Source of the DNA: Defluviitaleaceae bacterium
Lineage (GTDB): Bacteria > Bacillota > Clostridia > Lachnospirales > WQUN01
Direction: 5' to 3'
Assembly: GCA_009781755.1 (NCBI GenBank)
Contig: WQVD01000002.1
Span: forward strand, 1 to 64,000
DNA: 64,000 bases
The notes under the pieces are model-generated. The model ran no database searches. It worked only from the letters and a program-made list of their open reading frames with translations, and was not told where the DNA came from. Below are positions 46,271 to 55,384 of this stretch, piece by piece. The position numbers and the translations under genes were made by a program. Numbering within the stretch: position 1 is the stretch's first letter; every line of letters begins with the position of its first letter.

Positions 46271-46510
46271 GATTGCGCCTGTGGTGCAATTGCCACTGCG
46301 CGAGTACGCTTTTGTCGGGGTTTGGGCGCACGCTCATTTAGTGCTTGCGTTAGTCTTCTTTTTGAATCCCTGCGTTGGGCGTTGTGGAAGTTATTGTGCG
46401 TTGGGCAGGGAGTCAAAAAGGAAGCCGAACGCCAAGCACTAAATTCGCGCACACCCAAACCCCGGCAAAACCGTAAGTTCGCGCAGTGGCAATCGACCAC
46501 AGGCGCAATC
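46271..46510. repeat. Giant imperfect hairpin upstream of RNase J
   Basis: Left arm 46271-46373 and right arm 46408-46510 are imperfect reverse complements; the outer 14 bases GATTGCGCCTGTGG match exactly. Further matched blocks are GCCACTGCGCG, GGGGTTTGGG and TTTAGTGCTTG. The 34-nt tip is itself partly paired. It lies 48 bp before the RNase J start codon on the minus strand and encodes no protein. Confidence 0.88.
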
Positions 46511-46727
46511 TACTTCCCCCACGCAAACTTTATGGGTATTAAATTATTAATCTACTTGGAGGGAGCTGGGGACTCCCGACCTATTCCAACATTAATTCCA
46601 TGATTCACAAATTACATATTTACTAATTGAGGAGGTCATGAGCCGCGATTCCCTCCCACACTCATCCTTCCCTAGCGCTCAGCGCCGGAATGCGAAGCAC
46701 CGGGCGAAATGGCATTGGTACTATGCA

Positions 46728-46921
46728 GCGCGGGGTGTCGGGTGGGGGTGGCACATGTCTGTGCGCATAGCGGAATAGCGTGCACGGCGGTGCGTAGCGG
46801 GCTTACGTGAATCCGAGAAGGCTCCGTAGGAGACGAGCGGATTCACTTGCCCGATGCGTGTCGACGGGTACGATCTTCCGCGCAGCACAGGCATGTGCCA
46901 CCCCCACTCGACACCCCGCGC
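46728..46921. repeat. Second giant imperfect hairpin, unrelated to the first
   Basis: Arms run from GCGCGGGGTGTCG (46728) to CGACACCCCGCGC (46921), with strong matched blocks GTGGGGGTGGCACATG and GTGAATCCG, and tip CTCC-GTA-GGAG. It starts seven bases after the stop of the ruvX-DUF1292 gene on the minus strand. Between the two hairpins (46511-46727) I see no gene, only a small GGGAG/CTCCC hairpin. Confidence 0.87.
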
Positions 46922-46927
46922 GGGGCT

Positions 46928-47683
46928 TTACTCCTCCAATTCCAACTCTACGCCCAAAGCTTCGTAATCCGCCGCGAACAGCTCGATCATCCAGTCGAAT
47001 TCGTCGCTGTCTTCTTCGACGGGTTCGAAGATTAAATCTTCGCCTTCGGAGGCTACATTTTTGAAGTGGATGATTTCGGCTTCGTCTTCATCGGATGTGT
47101 CGGCGGCTAGTAGATATAAGATGCCGTTCATTTCTCGGGTGGCTAGGATGTCGAAGGCATATTCGGTACCGTCGTCATCGGTCATGATGAGTTGTTCGGG
47201 GTGTTGGGCTTGGTTTTCCATTTGGTTCTCCTTTGTAACGGCTTGTGCCGTGTTATTTTTTGCATCTAGGAAACCTTGTAAAATGAAGGTCGCGGCCATT
47301 TCATCCACGCGCTGAGCGTGTTGCAAGGTGCGCTTGACGGCATGCGTGGACAATCGCTCGTCCCAAAATTCCAAGGTCAGGCGTTTAAAATTGCGGGCGA
47401 GCCTTTCCGCGAAGGCAAAGGTTTTTTCGCTACGGGCGGAAGGGTTGCCGTCCATATGTAGGGGATTGCCGAGTACGATGTGAGTGATGCCGTAATGATT
47501 GATGAGTTCACGCAGGCGGGCGATGGCGGGTTTCATTGCGGCGGGGTCGCTGCGGCGCAGGGTTTCCACCCCGGTGGCAACGATGGCGCGCGGGCAGCTT
47601 ACAGCTATGCCGATGGTGGCATCGCCAAAGTCCAGCCCCAAGTAGCGCGGGTCAGTCGGGGTTGCCGATATGCCTTCGGTCAC
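46928..47683 (-). CDS. ruvX: RuvX (YqgF) nuclease fused to DUF1292
   Basis: 251 residues. Residues 12-145: YqgF/RuvX RNase H-fold nuclease with [18 protein letters not shown] and VDEMAA (catalytic acids), involved in Holliday junction or rRNA processing. Residues 165-251: acidic DUF1292 (YrzB-like) domain. In most Bacillota these are separate neighbours. The fusion keeps AAAGGAG six bases before an internal ATG at 47221, so a free DUF1292 protein may also be made. GTG start overlaps the ireB stop (GTGA). Confidence 0.88.
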   Translation of the reverse strand: MTEGISATPTDPRYLGLDFGDATIGIAVSCPRAIVATGVETLRRSDPAAMKPAIARLRELINHYGITHIVLGNPLHMDGNPSARSEKTFAFAERLARNFKRLTLEFWDERLSTHAVKRTLQHAQRVDEMAATFILQGFLDAKNNTAQAVTKENQMENQAQHPEQLIMTDDDGTEYAFDILATREMNGILYLLAADTSDEDEAEIIHFKNVASEGEDLIFEPVEEDSDEFDWMIELFAADYEALGVELELEE

Positions 47684-47961
47684 GCGTTGCCTGTTGGGGT
47701 CGAATCGGGCAGGGAGCGACCCAAATAATCACGCAGGAGTTCTTCCAACAACTCGTCGCGTTCCAGCTTGGCGATGGCCGCGCGCGCGCCGTTGTGCCCG
47801 GTGATGTATGTAGGGTCGCCGGACAGGATATAACCAATGAGCTGCGTGTAAGGGTTGTATCCCTTGTCGTTGAGCGCGTCGAAAACTTGATTCAAAATAC
47901 GCTGCGTTTCCTGACCTATGGTGCGCTCGAACGTGAATTTTTGCGTGTCGGAATGCGTCAT
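47680..47961 (-). CDS. ireB: IreB family regulatory protein
   Basis: 93 residues from ATG 47961, with AGGAG seven bases upstream. The fold matches the DUF965/IreB family: [39 protein letters not shown] and [13 protein letters not shown]. In enterococci IreB is a substrate of the Ser/Thr kinase IreK and tunes cephalosporin tolerance. It overlaps mtaB at its start (ATGA) and ruvX at its end (GTGA), a tightly coupled chain. Confidence 0.93.
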   Translation of the reverse strand: MTHSDTQKFTFERTIGQETQRILNQVFDALNDKGYNPYTQLIGYILSGDPTYITGHNGARAAIAKLERDELLEELLRDYLGRSLPDSTPTGNA

Positions 47962-49253
47962 ATTAATTCTCCTATCAATGCCTCGCGGTCGAAGCCGGTT
48001 ATTTTGACTTGCGCGAGGGTATTGGGTGTTATCGGATGTGGAATGTGAACGGTGCAATAATTGCGCGTATGTCCCGCGGTGGGCGTTTCAAAAAGGACTT
48101 CTGCGGTTGTGCCAACCTGCTTGGCCAGAAAATCTTGTTGCAAGGTTGCGGCCAGCGCCAACATTTGTGCGGCGCGGGCTTTTTTGATCACGGGGGAAAC
48201 TTGATCTGCGAAATCTGCCGCGGCTGTACCCGCGCGTGGCGAATACGGGAATACATGCACCCGCGCAAAGCCCATTTTACGCACAAAGGCCATGCTTTGC
48301 GCGTGATCGTGCTCCGTTTCGCCGGGGAAGCCTACAATGATATCTGTGGTTAGTGACAAGCTACCCTCGCCGGGGTACAACTTGCGCAAGGCGTACACGG
48401 CCTGCGCATATACGTCCGTTGTGTAGCGGCGGTTCATGCGCATCAGCGTGGCATCGCAACCGCTTTGCAATGACAAATGGAAATGCGCACACAGCGCAGG
48501 ATTGCCCGCTGCCGCATCCAAGAAGTCATCATCCACGGCATTGGGTTCCAAACTGGACAAACGCAAGCGCGGCACGTTGGGTATATGCGCCAACCGGCGG
48601 ATGAGGCCGGGCAAGGTCTCGATTTCCGTCCGATTGCCCAACGCTTCCTCTTCATTGTGACCGTAGGCGGCCAGTTGTATACCCGTAAGGACGATTTCCT
48701 TCGCGCCTTGGGTGGCGTGTGCGGCTACGCTTGCGGCTGCTTCATTTATAGTAACGGAGCTAAGCGCCCCGCGTACATACGGTACGATACAGTATGCGCA
48801 AAAACGGTCGCAGCCGTCTTGCACTTTCAAGAAAACACGCGTTTTGTTCTGCACGATGGGTGCTGCGTCACCGACTTTAACATGCAAATCATGTGGCAAG
48901 TCTGTTGCAAATCGTGCGTTCAAGATATCCAGCAACCCTTGTGGCTGCCGCGTATCAAATACATAATCCGCGCCTTCGATATGCGGTATATTTTTTTTCC
49001 GTGCCAAGCAACCGCATATGGCCACAAATGCCGCCGGATTTAACCGCCGGGCGCGGCGTAGCAATTGCATGCATTTTTTATCCACCGTGTGTGTGACGGT
49101 GCAGGTATTAATAAGGAAGATATCCGCCGCGTGCTTACCGAAAGGAACTTGTGCGTACCCCGTTTCCAGCAAGCGGGCGGCCAGTGTGTCGCCGTCGCAT
49201 TGGTTCACTTTGCAACCCAGCGTTATAAGCGCGAAGGTGCGTTGCGTAATCAC
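47958..49253 (-). CDS. mtaB: tRNA t6A37 methylthiotransferase MtaB
   Basis: A radical-SAM enzyme that makes ms2t6A at position 37 of tRNAs. About 431 residues: N-terminal UPF0004 domain with [11 protein letters not shown] and two more Cys for the auxiliary cluster, radical-SAM motif CDRFCAYC, and a C-terminal TRAM region. GTG 49253 overlaps the flavodoxin stop (GAGTGA), so they are coupled. A flavodoxin next door may serve as electron donor; that is inference. Confidence 0.93.
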   Translation of the reverse strand: MITQRTFALITLGCKVNQCDGDTLAARLLETGYAQVPFGKHAADIFLINTCTVTHTVDKKCMQLLRRARRLNPAAFVAICGCLARKKNIPHIEGADYVFDTRQPQGLLDILNARFATDLPHDLHVKVGDAAPIVQNKTRVFLKVQDGCDRFCAYCIVPYVRGALSSVTINEAAASVAAHATQGAKEIVLTGIQLAAYGHNEEEALGNRTEIETLPGLIRRLAHIPNVPRLRLSSLEPNAVDDDFLDAAAGNPALCAHFHLSLQSGCDATLMRMNRRYTTDVYAQAVYALRKLYPGEGSLSLTTDIIVGFPGETEHDHAQSMAFVRKMGFARVHVFPYSPRAGTAAADFADQVSPVIKKARAAQMLALAATLQQDFLAKQVGTTAEVLFETPTAGHTRNYCTVHIPHPITPNTLAQVKITGFDREALIGELI

Positions 49254-49732
49254 TCGGGTTTGGGATGGACGACAGTTTCCAACCAATCATTTATATGTTC
49301 GCGCAGGATTTCTGCTTCGGGGGGTTGTTTGGTTGTGGCAATTTGAAAAATTTCGCCCAGTGTGGCGCCGGCTTTGTCCATTAATTTTTTAACAGAAGCG
49401 ATGTGCTGCCGCGACGGCGTTGCCGCGGTGAGCAATACGTGTACGCGCACGCGTTCCAACTTCGCGTTGGCGATGAAGTATTTCATGGGGCCGGCCGGTT
49501 CGCCCGCCCATACGGGTGCGCACAAGTAAATTTCTTCGGGGAGGGTATCGGGCATGTTGCGCACCGACAACCCCTTGGGGTCAAAGGCTGCCTTGATTGC
49601 TTTAAAAGCAAATAAAAACCCCTTTGCGTCGGTAATGTCCGATTCAAGGGGATACAAAGGCAAGCCCGTGATGTCATGCAGGGCTTGTGCCGCAGCTTTT
49701 GTTTTGTCCGTGCGGGAAAAATAAATAATCAT
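49250..49732 (-). CDS. Flavodoxin-like protein
   Basis: 160 residues with the FMN phosphate loop at the very start (IIYFSRTDKTKAAAQAL), then CAPVWAGEPAGPMKYF and VLLTAATPSRQ, the pattern of short flavodoxin-fold proteins. ATG 49732 has AAGGA seven bases upstream. It is coupled to mtaB downstream. It may bind FMN and carry electrons. Confidence 0.8.
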   Translation of the reverse strand: MIIYFSRTDKTKAAAQALHDITGLPLYPLESDITDAKGFLFAFKAIKAAFDPKGLSVRNMPDTLPEEIYLCAPVWAGEPAGPMKYFIANAKLERVRVHVLLTAATPSRQHIASVKKLMDKAGATLGEIFQIATTKQPPEAEILREHINDWLETVVHPKPE

Positions 49733-49778
49733 AATTCGATCCTTGTGCAGCAGATTCAACCAATACTAGCACAATGGG

Positions 49779-49797
49779 AAAAAATTGGCAATTTTTT
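49779..49797. promoter_or_regulatory. AT-rich palindrome between divergent genes
   Basis: AAAAAATTG and CAATTTTTT around a single G form a 19-bp palindrome between the flavodoxin and the DUF1659-like gene. It could be an operator or a short bidirectional terminator. Confidence 0.4.
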
Positions 49798-49915
49798 ATG
49801 CCCAATTCTAAGAAAAAGGCTAAGAAAACGCCGAAGGTTTTGTCAGAACACCCCCTGTAAAATACAAACATCGAACGCGCTCGAACAAAATCTTGCAACG
49901 GAAAGGAGGTAAAAC

Positions 49916-50116
49916 ATGAACGTAATCAATGTTCCCATCAGTGCCACGCTACGTGCCGTTAGCATGCAGAACGAAACGATCCAAAGTTTGCATCGCATGC
50001 GCCCCGGCATTATCGCGGCAGAAGTTGGGCTAGTCTTGGATGCAATATCCGTCATCCGCAACTTGCCCATCGGCAATGGTTTTCTAACCATTACCAATGA
50101 ACTGCGCCAAGCGTAA
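49916..50116 (+). CDS. Small DUF1659-like protein (first copy)
   Basis: 66 residues, AAAGGAGG before ATG. N-terminal strand (NVPISATLRAVS), then a helix and IGNGFLTITNEL at the end, similar to DUF1659. First of four tiny genes in a row, each with a near-perfect ribosome site. The role of this family is unknown. Confidence 0.65.
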   Translation: MNVINVPISATLRAVSMQNETIQSLHRMRPGIIAAEVGLVLDAISVIRNLPIGNGFLTITNELRQA

Positions 50117-50154
50117 AGCTAGCGTTCCATTAAATTAAAAAGGAGGTGAAACAA

Positions 50155-50379
50155 ATGGCAACTACTACCACGCATAATGCAGTGCTTCAATTCCGGTCTG
50201 ATACCAATGAAGCAATACGCTTGACCATCCCGCGTGCACGCTTGGATATTACCGAGTCCGAAGCGCGCGCAATCATGGAAAACATGATTACCGGCGGTAT
50301 CGTCGTAACGGCCGCCGGCCGACCCGCAGCGGTCAAAGGCATGGAAATCGTAACGACCCAACGTGCCGCAATCGTGTAA
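50155..50379 (+). CDS. Small DUF2922-like protein (first copy)
   Basis: 74 residues from ATG 50155, preferred over 50146 by AAAGGAGGTG. The pattern is NAVLQFRSD, IRLTIPRARLDITESEA, a helix, then GRPAAVKGMEIV, as in DUF2922. Genes of DUF1659 and DUF2922 commonly sit as pairs in Bacillota. Function unknown. Confidence 0.7.
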   Translation: MATTTTHNAVLQFRSDTNEAIRLTIPRARLDITESEARAIMENMITGGIVVTAAGRPAAVKGMEIVTTQRAAIV

Positions 50380-50406
50380 CACTGCGCTAATCCATTTAGA
50401 AAGAAA

Positions 50407-50467
50407 AATTCTGCTACGCAGAATTAGCCCGTTCATAAACTGCAAGAAAAGCCTGCAGTTTATGAAC
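50407..50467. repeat. Two perfect hairpins between the small-gene pairs
   Basis: AATTCTGC-TAC-GCAGAATT (50407-50425) and a 14-bp arm GTTCATAAACTGCA (50431-50444) with its reverse complement (50454-50467) around nine bases. Together they separate the first and second gene pair. Neither has a clean T run. Confidence 0.8.
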
Positions 50468-50486
50468 TAGAACAGGAGGTGAAATT

Positions 50487-50660
50487 ATGAATCTACACGC
50501 GACAAATTTGGTACTGCGTTTTAATCCGGGACGATTTACGTTTAATCGTTTCGACCACACAGCCAACGATGCGGAACTCTTCGCATTGGCGCAAAAAGTA
50601 AACGCATTCCAAACCGACGATGCGCAAATCGTAAAAGTCCAAGTATTCTCGGTGCATTAA
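50487..50660 (+). CDS. Small DUF1659-like protein (second copy)
   Basis: 57 residues with AGGAGGTG before ATG. Reads NLVLRFNPGRFTF, a helix ELFALAQKVNAF, then AQIVKVQVFSV. Similar in shape to the first DUF1659-like gene and placed before the second DUF2922-like gene, so the pair seems duplicated. The short length explains why it is easily missed. Confidence 0.6.
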   Translation: MNLHATNLVLRFNPGRFTFNRFDHTANDAELFALAQKVNAFQTDDAQIVKVQVFSVH

Positions 50661-50697
50661 CCGATACAAATCAATCCATTGAAAAGGAGGTGAAAAA

Positions 50698-50925
50698 ATG
50701 AAGGAATCTTGTCAAATGACGTTTTCTACGTCGCTGGGCGGTACGCGAACCGTTTCCGTACCCGATCCGCACGCAGGGCTTAACGCTGCCGCAGTAAATG
50801 AAGCAGCCGGTATGTTCATCATGGCCAACCCGTTTAACGCAGAAACCGGCGCACTGGTAGAACTGTTGCGCGCCAGCCGCGTAACAGTAAGCCGCCAAGT
50901 AATCATCGCAACGCCTGCGGCGTAA
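50698..50925 (+). CDS. Small DUF2922-like protein (second copy)
   Basis: 75 residues with AAAAGGAGGTG before ATG. Reads QMTFSTSLGGTRTVSVPDP, helix AAAVNEAAGMFIMAN, then ASRVTVSRQVII, the DUF2922 pattern. It ends the four-gene row and is followed by a strong terminator. Confidence 0.7.
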   Translation: MKESCQMTFSTSLGGTRTVSVPDPHAGLNAAAVNEAAGMFIMANPFNAETGALVELLRASRVTVSRQVIIATPAA

Positions 50926-50941
50926 TGCCGAAAGGCACAAT

Positions 50942-50978
50942 AAAAAATCGCGTAAGCACATGCTTACGCGATTTTTTT
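50942..50978 (+). terminator. Strong terminator after the small-gene row
   Basis: A perfect 16-bp stem (AAAAATCGCGTAAGCA and its complement) with a two-base loop and T run; works in both directions. Confidence 0.92.
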
Positions 50979-51014
50979 GTGCGTCGCGGGGGGGGGATTC
51001 GAAAAGATTAAAAT

Positions 51015-51075
51015 CTTGGGTGCCGGTTAAAGCCTTATTTGGCGCTGCTCAGGGTTTTGGTTTTGACCTGCTTTT
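51015..51075. repeat. Partial repeat-cassette copy downstream of the kinase gene
   Basis: GCCGGTTAAAGCCTTATTTGGC matches the reverse strand at 58097-58118 exactly, and GGTTTTGACCT matches the end of the cassette near 58371. It links this gap to the same repeat family. Confidence 0.65.
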
Positions 51076-53957
51076 TAATCCTTTGCCACGCCTGCATCCT
51101 TCCGCAGAAATCGCACTAAATAAGCATTCAACCGCGTCATGTCAATGGGCTTGGTCATGAAGCCGTCGAAACCGTTGGTCACGAACAGCTCGGCTTGGCC
51201 TTTAACGGCGTTGGCGGTGAGTGCCACGATGGGCGCGGTGTATCCTTGTGCGCGTAGGGTTTTTGTTGTTTCTATGCCGTCAGGTTCGGGCATCATGTGA
51301 TCCATGAATATGATGTCGTAGATTGCGCCGTTGCGTATTTTATCTAGTGCGGCGGCACCGCTGTTAACCAAGTCGGGCGTGATGCCGTAGGCTTGCAACA
51401 TAGATTCGGCTACATATAAGTTGGTTTCTACATCGTCTACGACCATGACGCGGGCGTTGGGGAATTGTAGGTCGGTAAAATCGATTTCTTTGATGGACGA
51501 ATGGGTAATGCCTTCGAAGTTTTGCAAGGATTGGGCGTATTCAAATCCGATGGGTTCGGCATCGCAAATTTGTTGTGGAATGCGCAGAGTGACAGTGGTG
51601 CCAAAGCCGATGTTGCTGCGCATTTCGAGTTTAGCGTTCATGAGTTGCGCCAAATTGTGCACGATGGGGATGCCCAAGCCTGTACCGCTTACAAAGGGGC
51701 GTTCGGTTTCGTGCAAGCGGATGTATTCGGTATGGGCGGTGTTGAGTTGTGCTTCGCTCATGCCCATACCGGTGTCGGATATTTCGATGATGATGAGGGG
51801 AGTGTTGTCGATATTTTCGTATTCCAACGACAAAGTGACGGCGCCCGTGTCGGTATATTTGAACGCATTGGATAGCAAGTTATTGATGATTTGGCGGATG
51901 CGCATGGCATCGCCCACGAATTTTTTGGGCAGGTTTTCGTCCACGTCGATGACGAAGGTGATGGGTTTGTGCTCGGCGTAGATGGCGAAAAGTTGCGTGG
52001 CATCGGCTATAAGTGAAGGCACACAGTATTCCGCAGCAATGATATCCATTTTGCCAGATTCGATTTTAGAGAAGTCCAAAATGTCGTTGACGATGTGCAG
52101 CAATGTATTGGACGAGTCGTAGATTTTGGCAAACGCTTCTTCCAACCCGGGGGGGATGCCCTGCACGCGCAGTTGCATTTCGGATATACCTAAAATGGCG
52201 GTCAAGGGGGTGCGTATCTCGTGCGACATGCGTGCCAAGAAACGGGATTTGGCGCGGTTGGCTTCCTCTGCGGCGTCGATGCGCTGTTTTTCCAATAATT
52301 TGATGGGGCGCAAGTCGTAGCTGTAGCCCACGATAATATGCCGCCCTTGGCGATTGAGCCGGGCAAAAACCACTTCAGCCGGTAATTCTTCGCCATTGGG
52401 TAGGCAGTGCATCCATTCTGTACGGGCAGAACCTTTATGCAATACGGTGGTTAGCAATGCCGTTATTTTGTCCTTGGAAGGGGTACCGCAAGGCTGCGTG
52501 GATGGCGAAAATCGGAGATAGTCGTTAATTACATCTTCGCGGTTTTCGATGCCGAAGGTTTTAGCGAATTGGGTATTGCATTCGATCATGCTGAGGTCTT
52601 CGTCCCAGATTTCTACCAATAAGGGGGTGGCGTCGTACAGGGCGTGGGTGTATGCCTCGTTGGCTATTTCTTCCCGCAGGTCGCGCAGGTAGGAAATAAA
52701 CATATAAGTGTCGTCGTAATCCACGCGTACCAAATTAATCATAACGGGCAATTCCTCGCCGGTGCGGCTGAGGTGTACCCACTTGAATCGGGCGACACCG
52801 TCTTCTTGCGCGCGGTTAAACCAAGGGTCGGCGAGGGCGTCACTGCGTGCACCGTTGGGTTGCAACTCGGGCGAATAATCGTAAAATCGTTGGCTCAGTG
52901 CCTCTACCAATTCTTCTTGCGTATCAAAACCGTACAAGCGCACGGCTTCTTTGTTGCAATCTATGGCCACTCGCTGTGCGCTGTAGCACGTAACGCTGAT
53001 GGGGCTGTGATCCAAGATTAATTGCAAGCGTGTGTTAAAGGCGCGTTCCCGCAGTTGACTTTCTAATGCGTGTTCACGCTGCATGGCGGCTTTAACGGGG
53101 CGCAAGTCGTGGCTGTAGCCGATATATATCGGCCCACTGTTACTTTCTACGTGTACATAGGTAAAATCCACGGGCAACAATTCGCCGTTTTGGGTTTGTA
53201 ACGTCCATTCGAAGCGGGCGCTTCCTTGATTTTTGGTTTGCGCGATGAAATGATCCATTTTTTCCGAAGAGAGTGCGCCGCAGGGTTGATATTGCGGTGC
53301 GTAATTTAAATAGTTGGTAATAAAATCTTGCATGTCGTCGGCTTGTAATGCATTCAACAAGTTTTGATTGCAATAAGTAATGTGGCCCTCCGCGTCGCGC
53401 AGGATGATATACATGGGCGAATTATCTAAAAATTGGCGTGCTAAATTATTTTGCGCATCTACACGGCGGCGCGTGCGCACTTGTACGGTAACGTCGCGGA
53501 TAAATTCCAAGATAGCGAATTTGTTGCGGTACGGGATGCGTGTCATCGTAAATTCGACCATAAAGGCCGTGCCGTCGGTGTGCACGTTGTCAAACATGCG
53601 GCAAGATACGTAACCCTCTCTAACCACTGTGGCAAAATATTCTTGCAACATGTCTTTGGTAGGGCGTCCGTTGTCTTGTTGGGTGGGCATTAATTGGTAG
53701 TAATTCTTAATAAAATTTTCTTTGTTGTCGACGCCCCATAATTCCAGTGCATATCGGTTGCAATCCACCGGCGTGCATGTATGGTCATACATAATCACCG
53801 CCATGGGCGTGGATTCCATGATGTGCGCCGTTCGCTTTATTTGCTGCTTGCGCATGTACAAAAACCATAGCACCACACAAGCCGCAACCACCACAGACAC
53901 AATCAATAGCGATAAAATAAACGAAAATACGGAAACACCATCCAATGCATTAAACAC
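51075..53957 (-). CDS. Hybrid sensor histidine kinase with four PAS domains
   Basis: About 960 residues from GTG 53957, which has AAGGAGGGG six bases upstream. One N-terminal helix (residues 9-33) anchors it; four PAS domains follow to about residue 570 (recurring YxCNQN/YxFxxxPxxQPxG patterns). HisKA carries His in ARMSHEIRTPLT, then a HATPase_c domain with DTGMGM and GTGLGI, then a receiver domain with DD and the acceptor Asp in IIFMDHMMPEPDG. No Hpt domain; the stand-alone Hpt at 30467 could be the next relay step. The signal is unknown, probably a small molecule or redox state. The GTG start overlaps the CoA-transferase end by eight bases. Confidence 0.9.
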   Translation of the reverse strand: MFNALDGVSVFSFILSLLIVSVVVAACVVLWFLYMRKQQIKRTAHIMESTPMAVIMYDHTCTPVDCNRYALELWGVDNKENFIKNYYQLMPTQQDNGRPTKDMLQEYFATVVREGYVSCRMFDNVHTDGTAFMVEFTMTRIPYRNKFAILEFIRDVTVQVRTRRRVDAQNNLARQFLDNSPMYIILRDAEGHITYCNQNLLNALQADDMQDFITNYLNYAPQYQPCGALSSEKMDHFIAQTKNQGSARFEWTLQTQNGELLPVDFTYVHVESNSGPIYIGYSHDLRPVKAAMQREHALESQLRERAFNTRLQLILDHSPISVTCYSAQRVAIDCNKEAVRLYGFDTQEELVEALSQRFYDYSPELQPNGARSDALADPWFNRAQEDGVARFKWVHLSRTGEELPVMINLVRVDYDDTYMFISYLRDLREEIANEAYTHALYDATPLLVEIWDEDLSMIECNTQFAKTFGIENREDVINDYLRFSPSTQPCGTPSKDKITALLTTVLHKGSARTEWMHCLPNGEELPAEVVFARLNRQGRHIIVGYSYDLRPIKLLEKQRIDAAEEANRAKSRFLARMSHEIRTPLTAILGISEMQLRVQGIPPGLEEAFAKIYDSSNTLLHIVNDILDFSKIESGKMDIIAAEYCVPSLIADATQLFAIYAEHKPITFVIDVDENLPKKFVGDAMRIRQIINNLLSNAFKYTDTGAVTLSLEYENIDNTPLIIIEISDTGMGMSEAQLNTAHTEYIRLHETERPFVSGTGLGIPIVHNLAQLMNAKLEMRSNIGFGTTVTLRIPQQICDAEPIGFEYAQSLQNFEGITHSSIKEIDFTDLQFPNARVMVVDDVETNLYVAESMLQAYGITPDLVNSGAAALDKIRNGAIYDIIFMDHMMPEPDGIETTKTLRAQGYTAPIVALTANAVKGQAELFVTNGFDGFMTKPIDMTRLNAYLVRFLRKDAGVAKD

Positions 53958-55227
53958 GGTGCGCCCCTCCTTCGGATAATTGTTTGCGATAATCGGGGTG
54001 CGCGATGGCAATCAACCGCTGCACGCGTTCGGCTAATGACGTACCGCGCAACGCCGCCACGCCGTATTCCGTAACCACAAAATCTACATCATTGCGCGAT
54101 AACGTAACCGTGGCGCCTTGCTTGAGCATGGGCACAATTTTGGATACGCGCTCGCGTTCGCCTTTTTCATTTTTGATCATGGCCGTGGAATAGAGTGCGA
54201 TGAAGGAGCGCCCGCCTCGTGCCCGTTGCGCACCAATGGCCGTGTCTGCCTGCCCGCCGGATCCGGAATACTGCCGCGCCCCGATGCTTTCCGAGCAGCA
54301 CTGCCCTGTCAAGTCAATTTCCAGTGTGGTGTTGATGGAAACTTGATCGTCATTCTGCGCGATGGTATAGGGATCGTTTACATAGTTGGCATCAAACAGC
54401 AGCACGGATGGATTGTCATGAATATATTCGTACACCTCATGCGTGCCCAAAGCGAAAGTTGCCACTGTCTTGCCGGGGTGCAGGGTCTTGCGCTTGTTGG
54501 TGGCAACGCCCGCGCGCAGCAACTTGACCAAGCCGTTGCCCAGCATTTCGGTATGGATGCCCAAGTTACGCTTGTTCATTAGTGCATCGGCCACGGCATT
54601 GGGAATGGCGCCGATGCCCAATTGCAAGCAATCGCCGTCGTTGATATACCCCGCAATGTGCGCGCCGATAATAGCGTCCAACTCACCCACGGGGGCATCG
54701 GGTAGCTCCGGTACAGGGTAATCCGCTTCAATAAAATAATCCGCGTCGTTTACGTGCAATTCAACATCGCCGAACGTGCGCGGATAATGGGGATTGATTT
54801 CCAATATAACAATGTCCGCTGCGTCTATCATGCGGCGTTCGTAGGTATTGCTTACGCTGAGACTCACGTAACCGTGTTTATCGGGCATGCTTGCTGCGCC
54901 CACATAGATGTTAGGTTTGATGTGTTGCAAGCGCTTGGTTGCGCAGTGTTGCAAATGGCCGGGGATGTAACAAGCGTTGCCCGTGTCCTGCATGGCACGC
55001 GCGGGGCCGGTCATGAATATAGATTCGTTGTTAAAAATGTGCGCGTATTGCGCGTCCATGAAGGGGTACGAACGCAGCGACAAACAAGTCGTGAGCGTAA
55101 TATCGCGCGCGTCGATGGTATGTAATTGCGAAAGAAAGGATTGCGCCTCGGCTGCGCCTAGGGCGGATGCGATGTGGTGGCCGGATTTAATGAAAGATAG
55201 TGCTTGCGTTACGGATATTTTTTGCAT
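53950..55227 (-). CDS. Acetyl-CoA hydrolase / butyrate-type CoA-transferase
   Basis: About 425 residues from ATG 55227 (GGGGA before it); the in-frame extension upstream is not supported. Family I CoA-transferase fold with the catalytic-region FVVTEYGVAALRG near the C-terminus and LQLGIGAIPNAVADAL and GGQADT motifs, as in 4-hydroxybutyrate or acetyl-CoA transferases. It would exchange CoA between short-chain acids. It is upstream of and overlaps the hybrid kinase by eight bases, an unusual pairing. Confidence 0.85.
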   Translation of the reverse strand: MQKISVTQALSFIKSGHHIASALGAAEAQSFLSQLHTIDARDITLTTCLSLRSYPFMDAQYAHIFNNESIFMTGPARAMQDTGNACYIPGHLQHCATKRLQHIKPNIYVGAASMPDKHGYVSLSVSNTYERRMIDAADIVILEINPHYPRTFGDVELHVNDADYFIEADYPVPELPDAPVGELDAIIGAHIAGYINDGDCLQLGIGAIPNAVADALMNKRNLGIHTEMLGNGLVKLLRAGVATNKRKTLHPGKTVATFALGTHEVYEYIHDNPSVLLFDANYVNDPYTIAQNDDQVSINTTLEIDLTGQCCSESIGARQYSGSGGQADTAIGAQRARGGRSFIALYSTAMIKNEKGERERVSKIVPMLKQGATVTLSRNDVDFVVTEYGVAALRGTSLAERVQRLIAIAHPDYRKQLSEGGAHRV

Positions 55228-55384
55228 GGATATCCCCGCCTTAATTGGTTTATTACCACAATGAAGAATAGGCGATTGGCGTGATTTTGTCAAAGGCGGC
55301 GGCAGTTTTGACCCATGCTTTGACACCGTGGGCTTTAATGCGTATATTACAATTGGATTGCAAGCCAAATCCATGGGGGCAGCC

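Noticed and set aside
46224-46927. Protein-coding gene in the RNase J upstream gap
   Set aside because: The open frames there run through the hairpin arms, lack ribosome sites and read as low-quality sequence.
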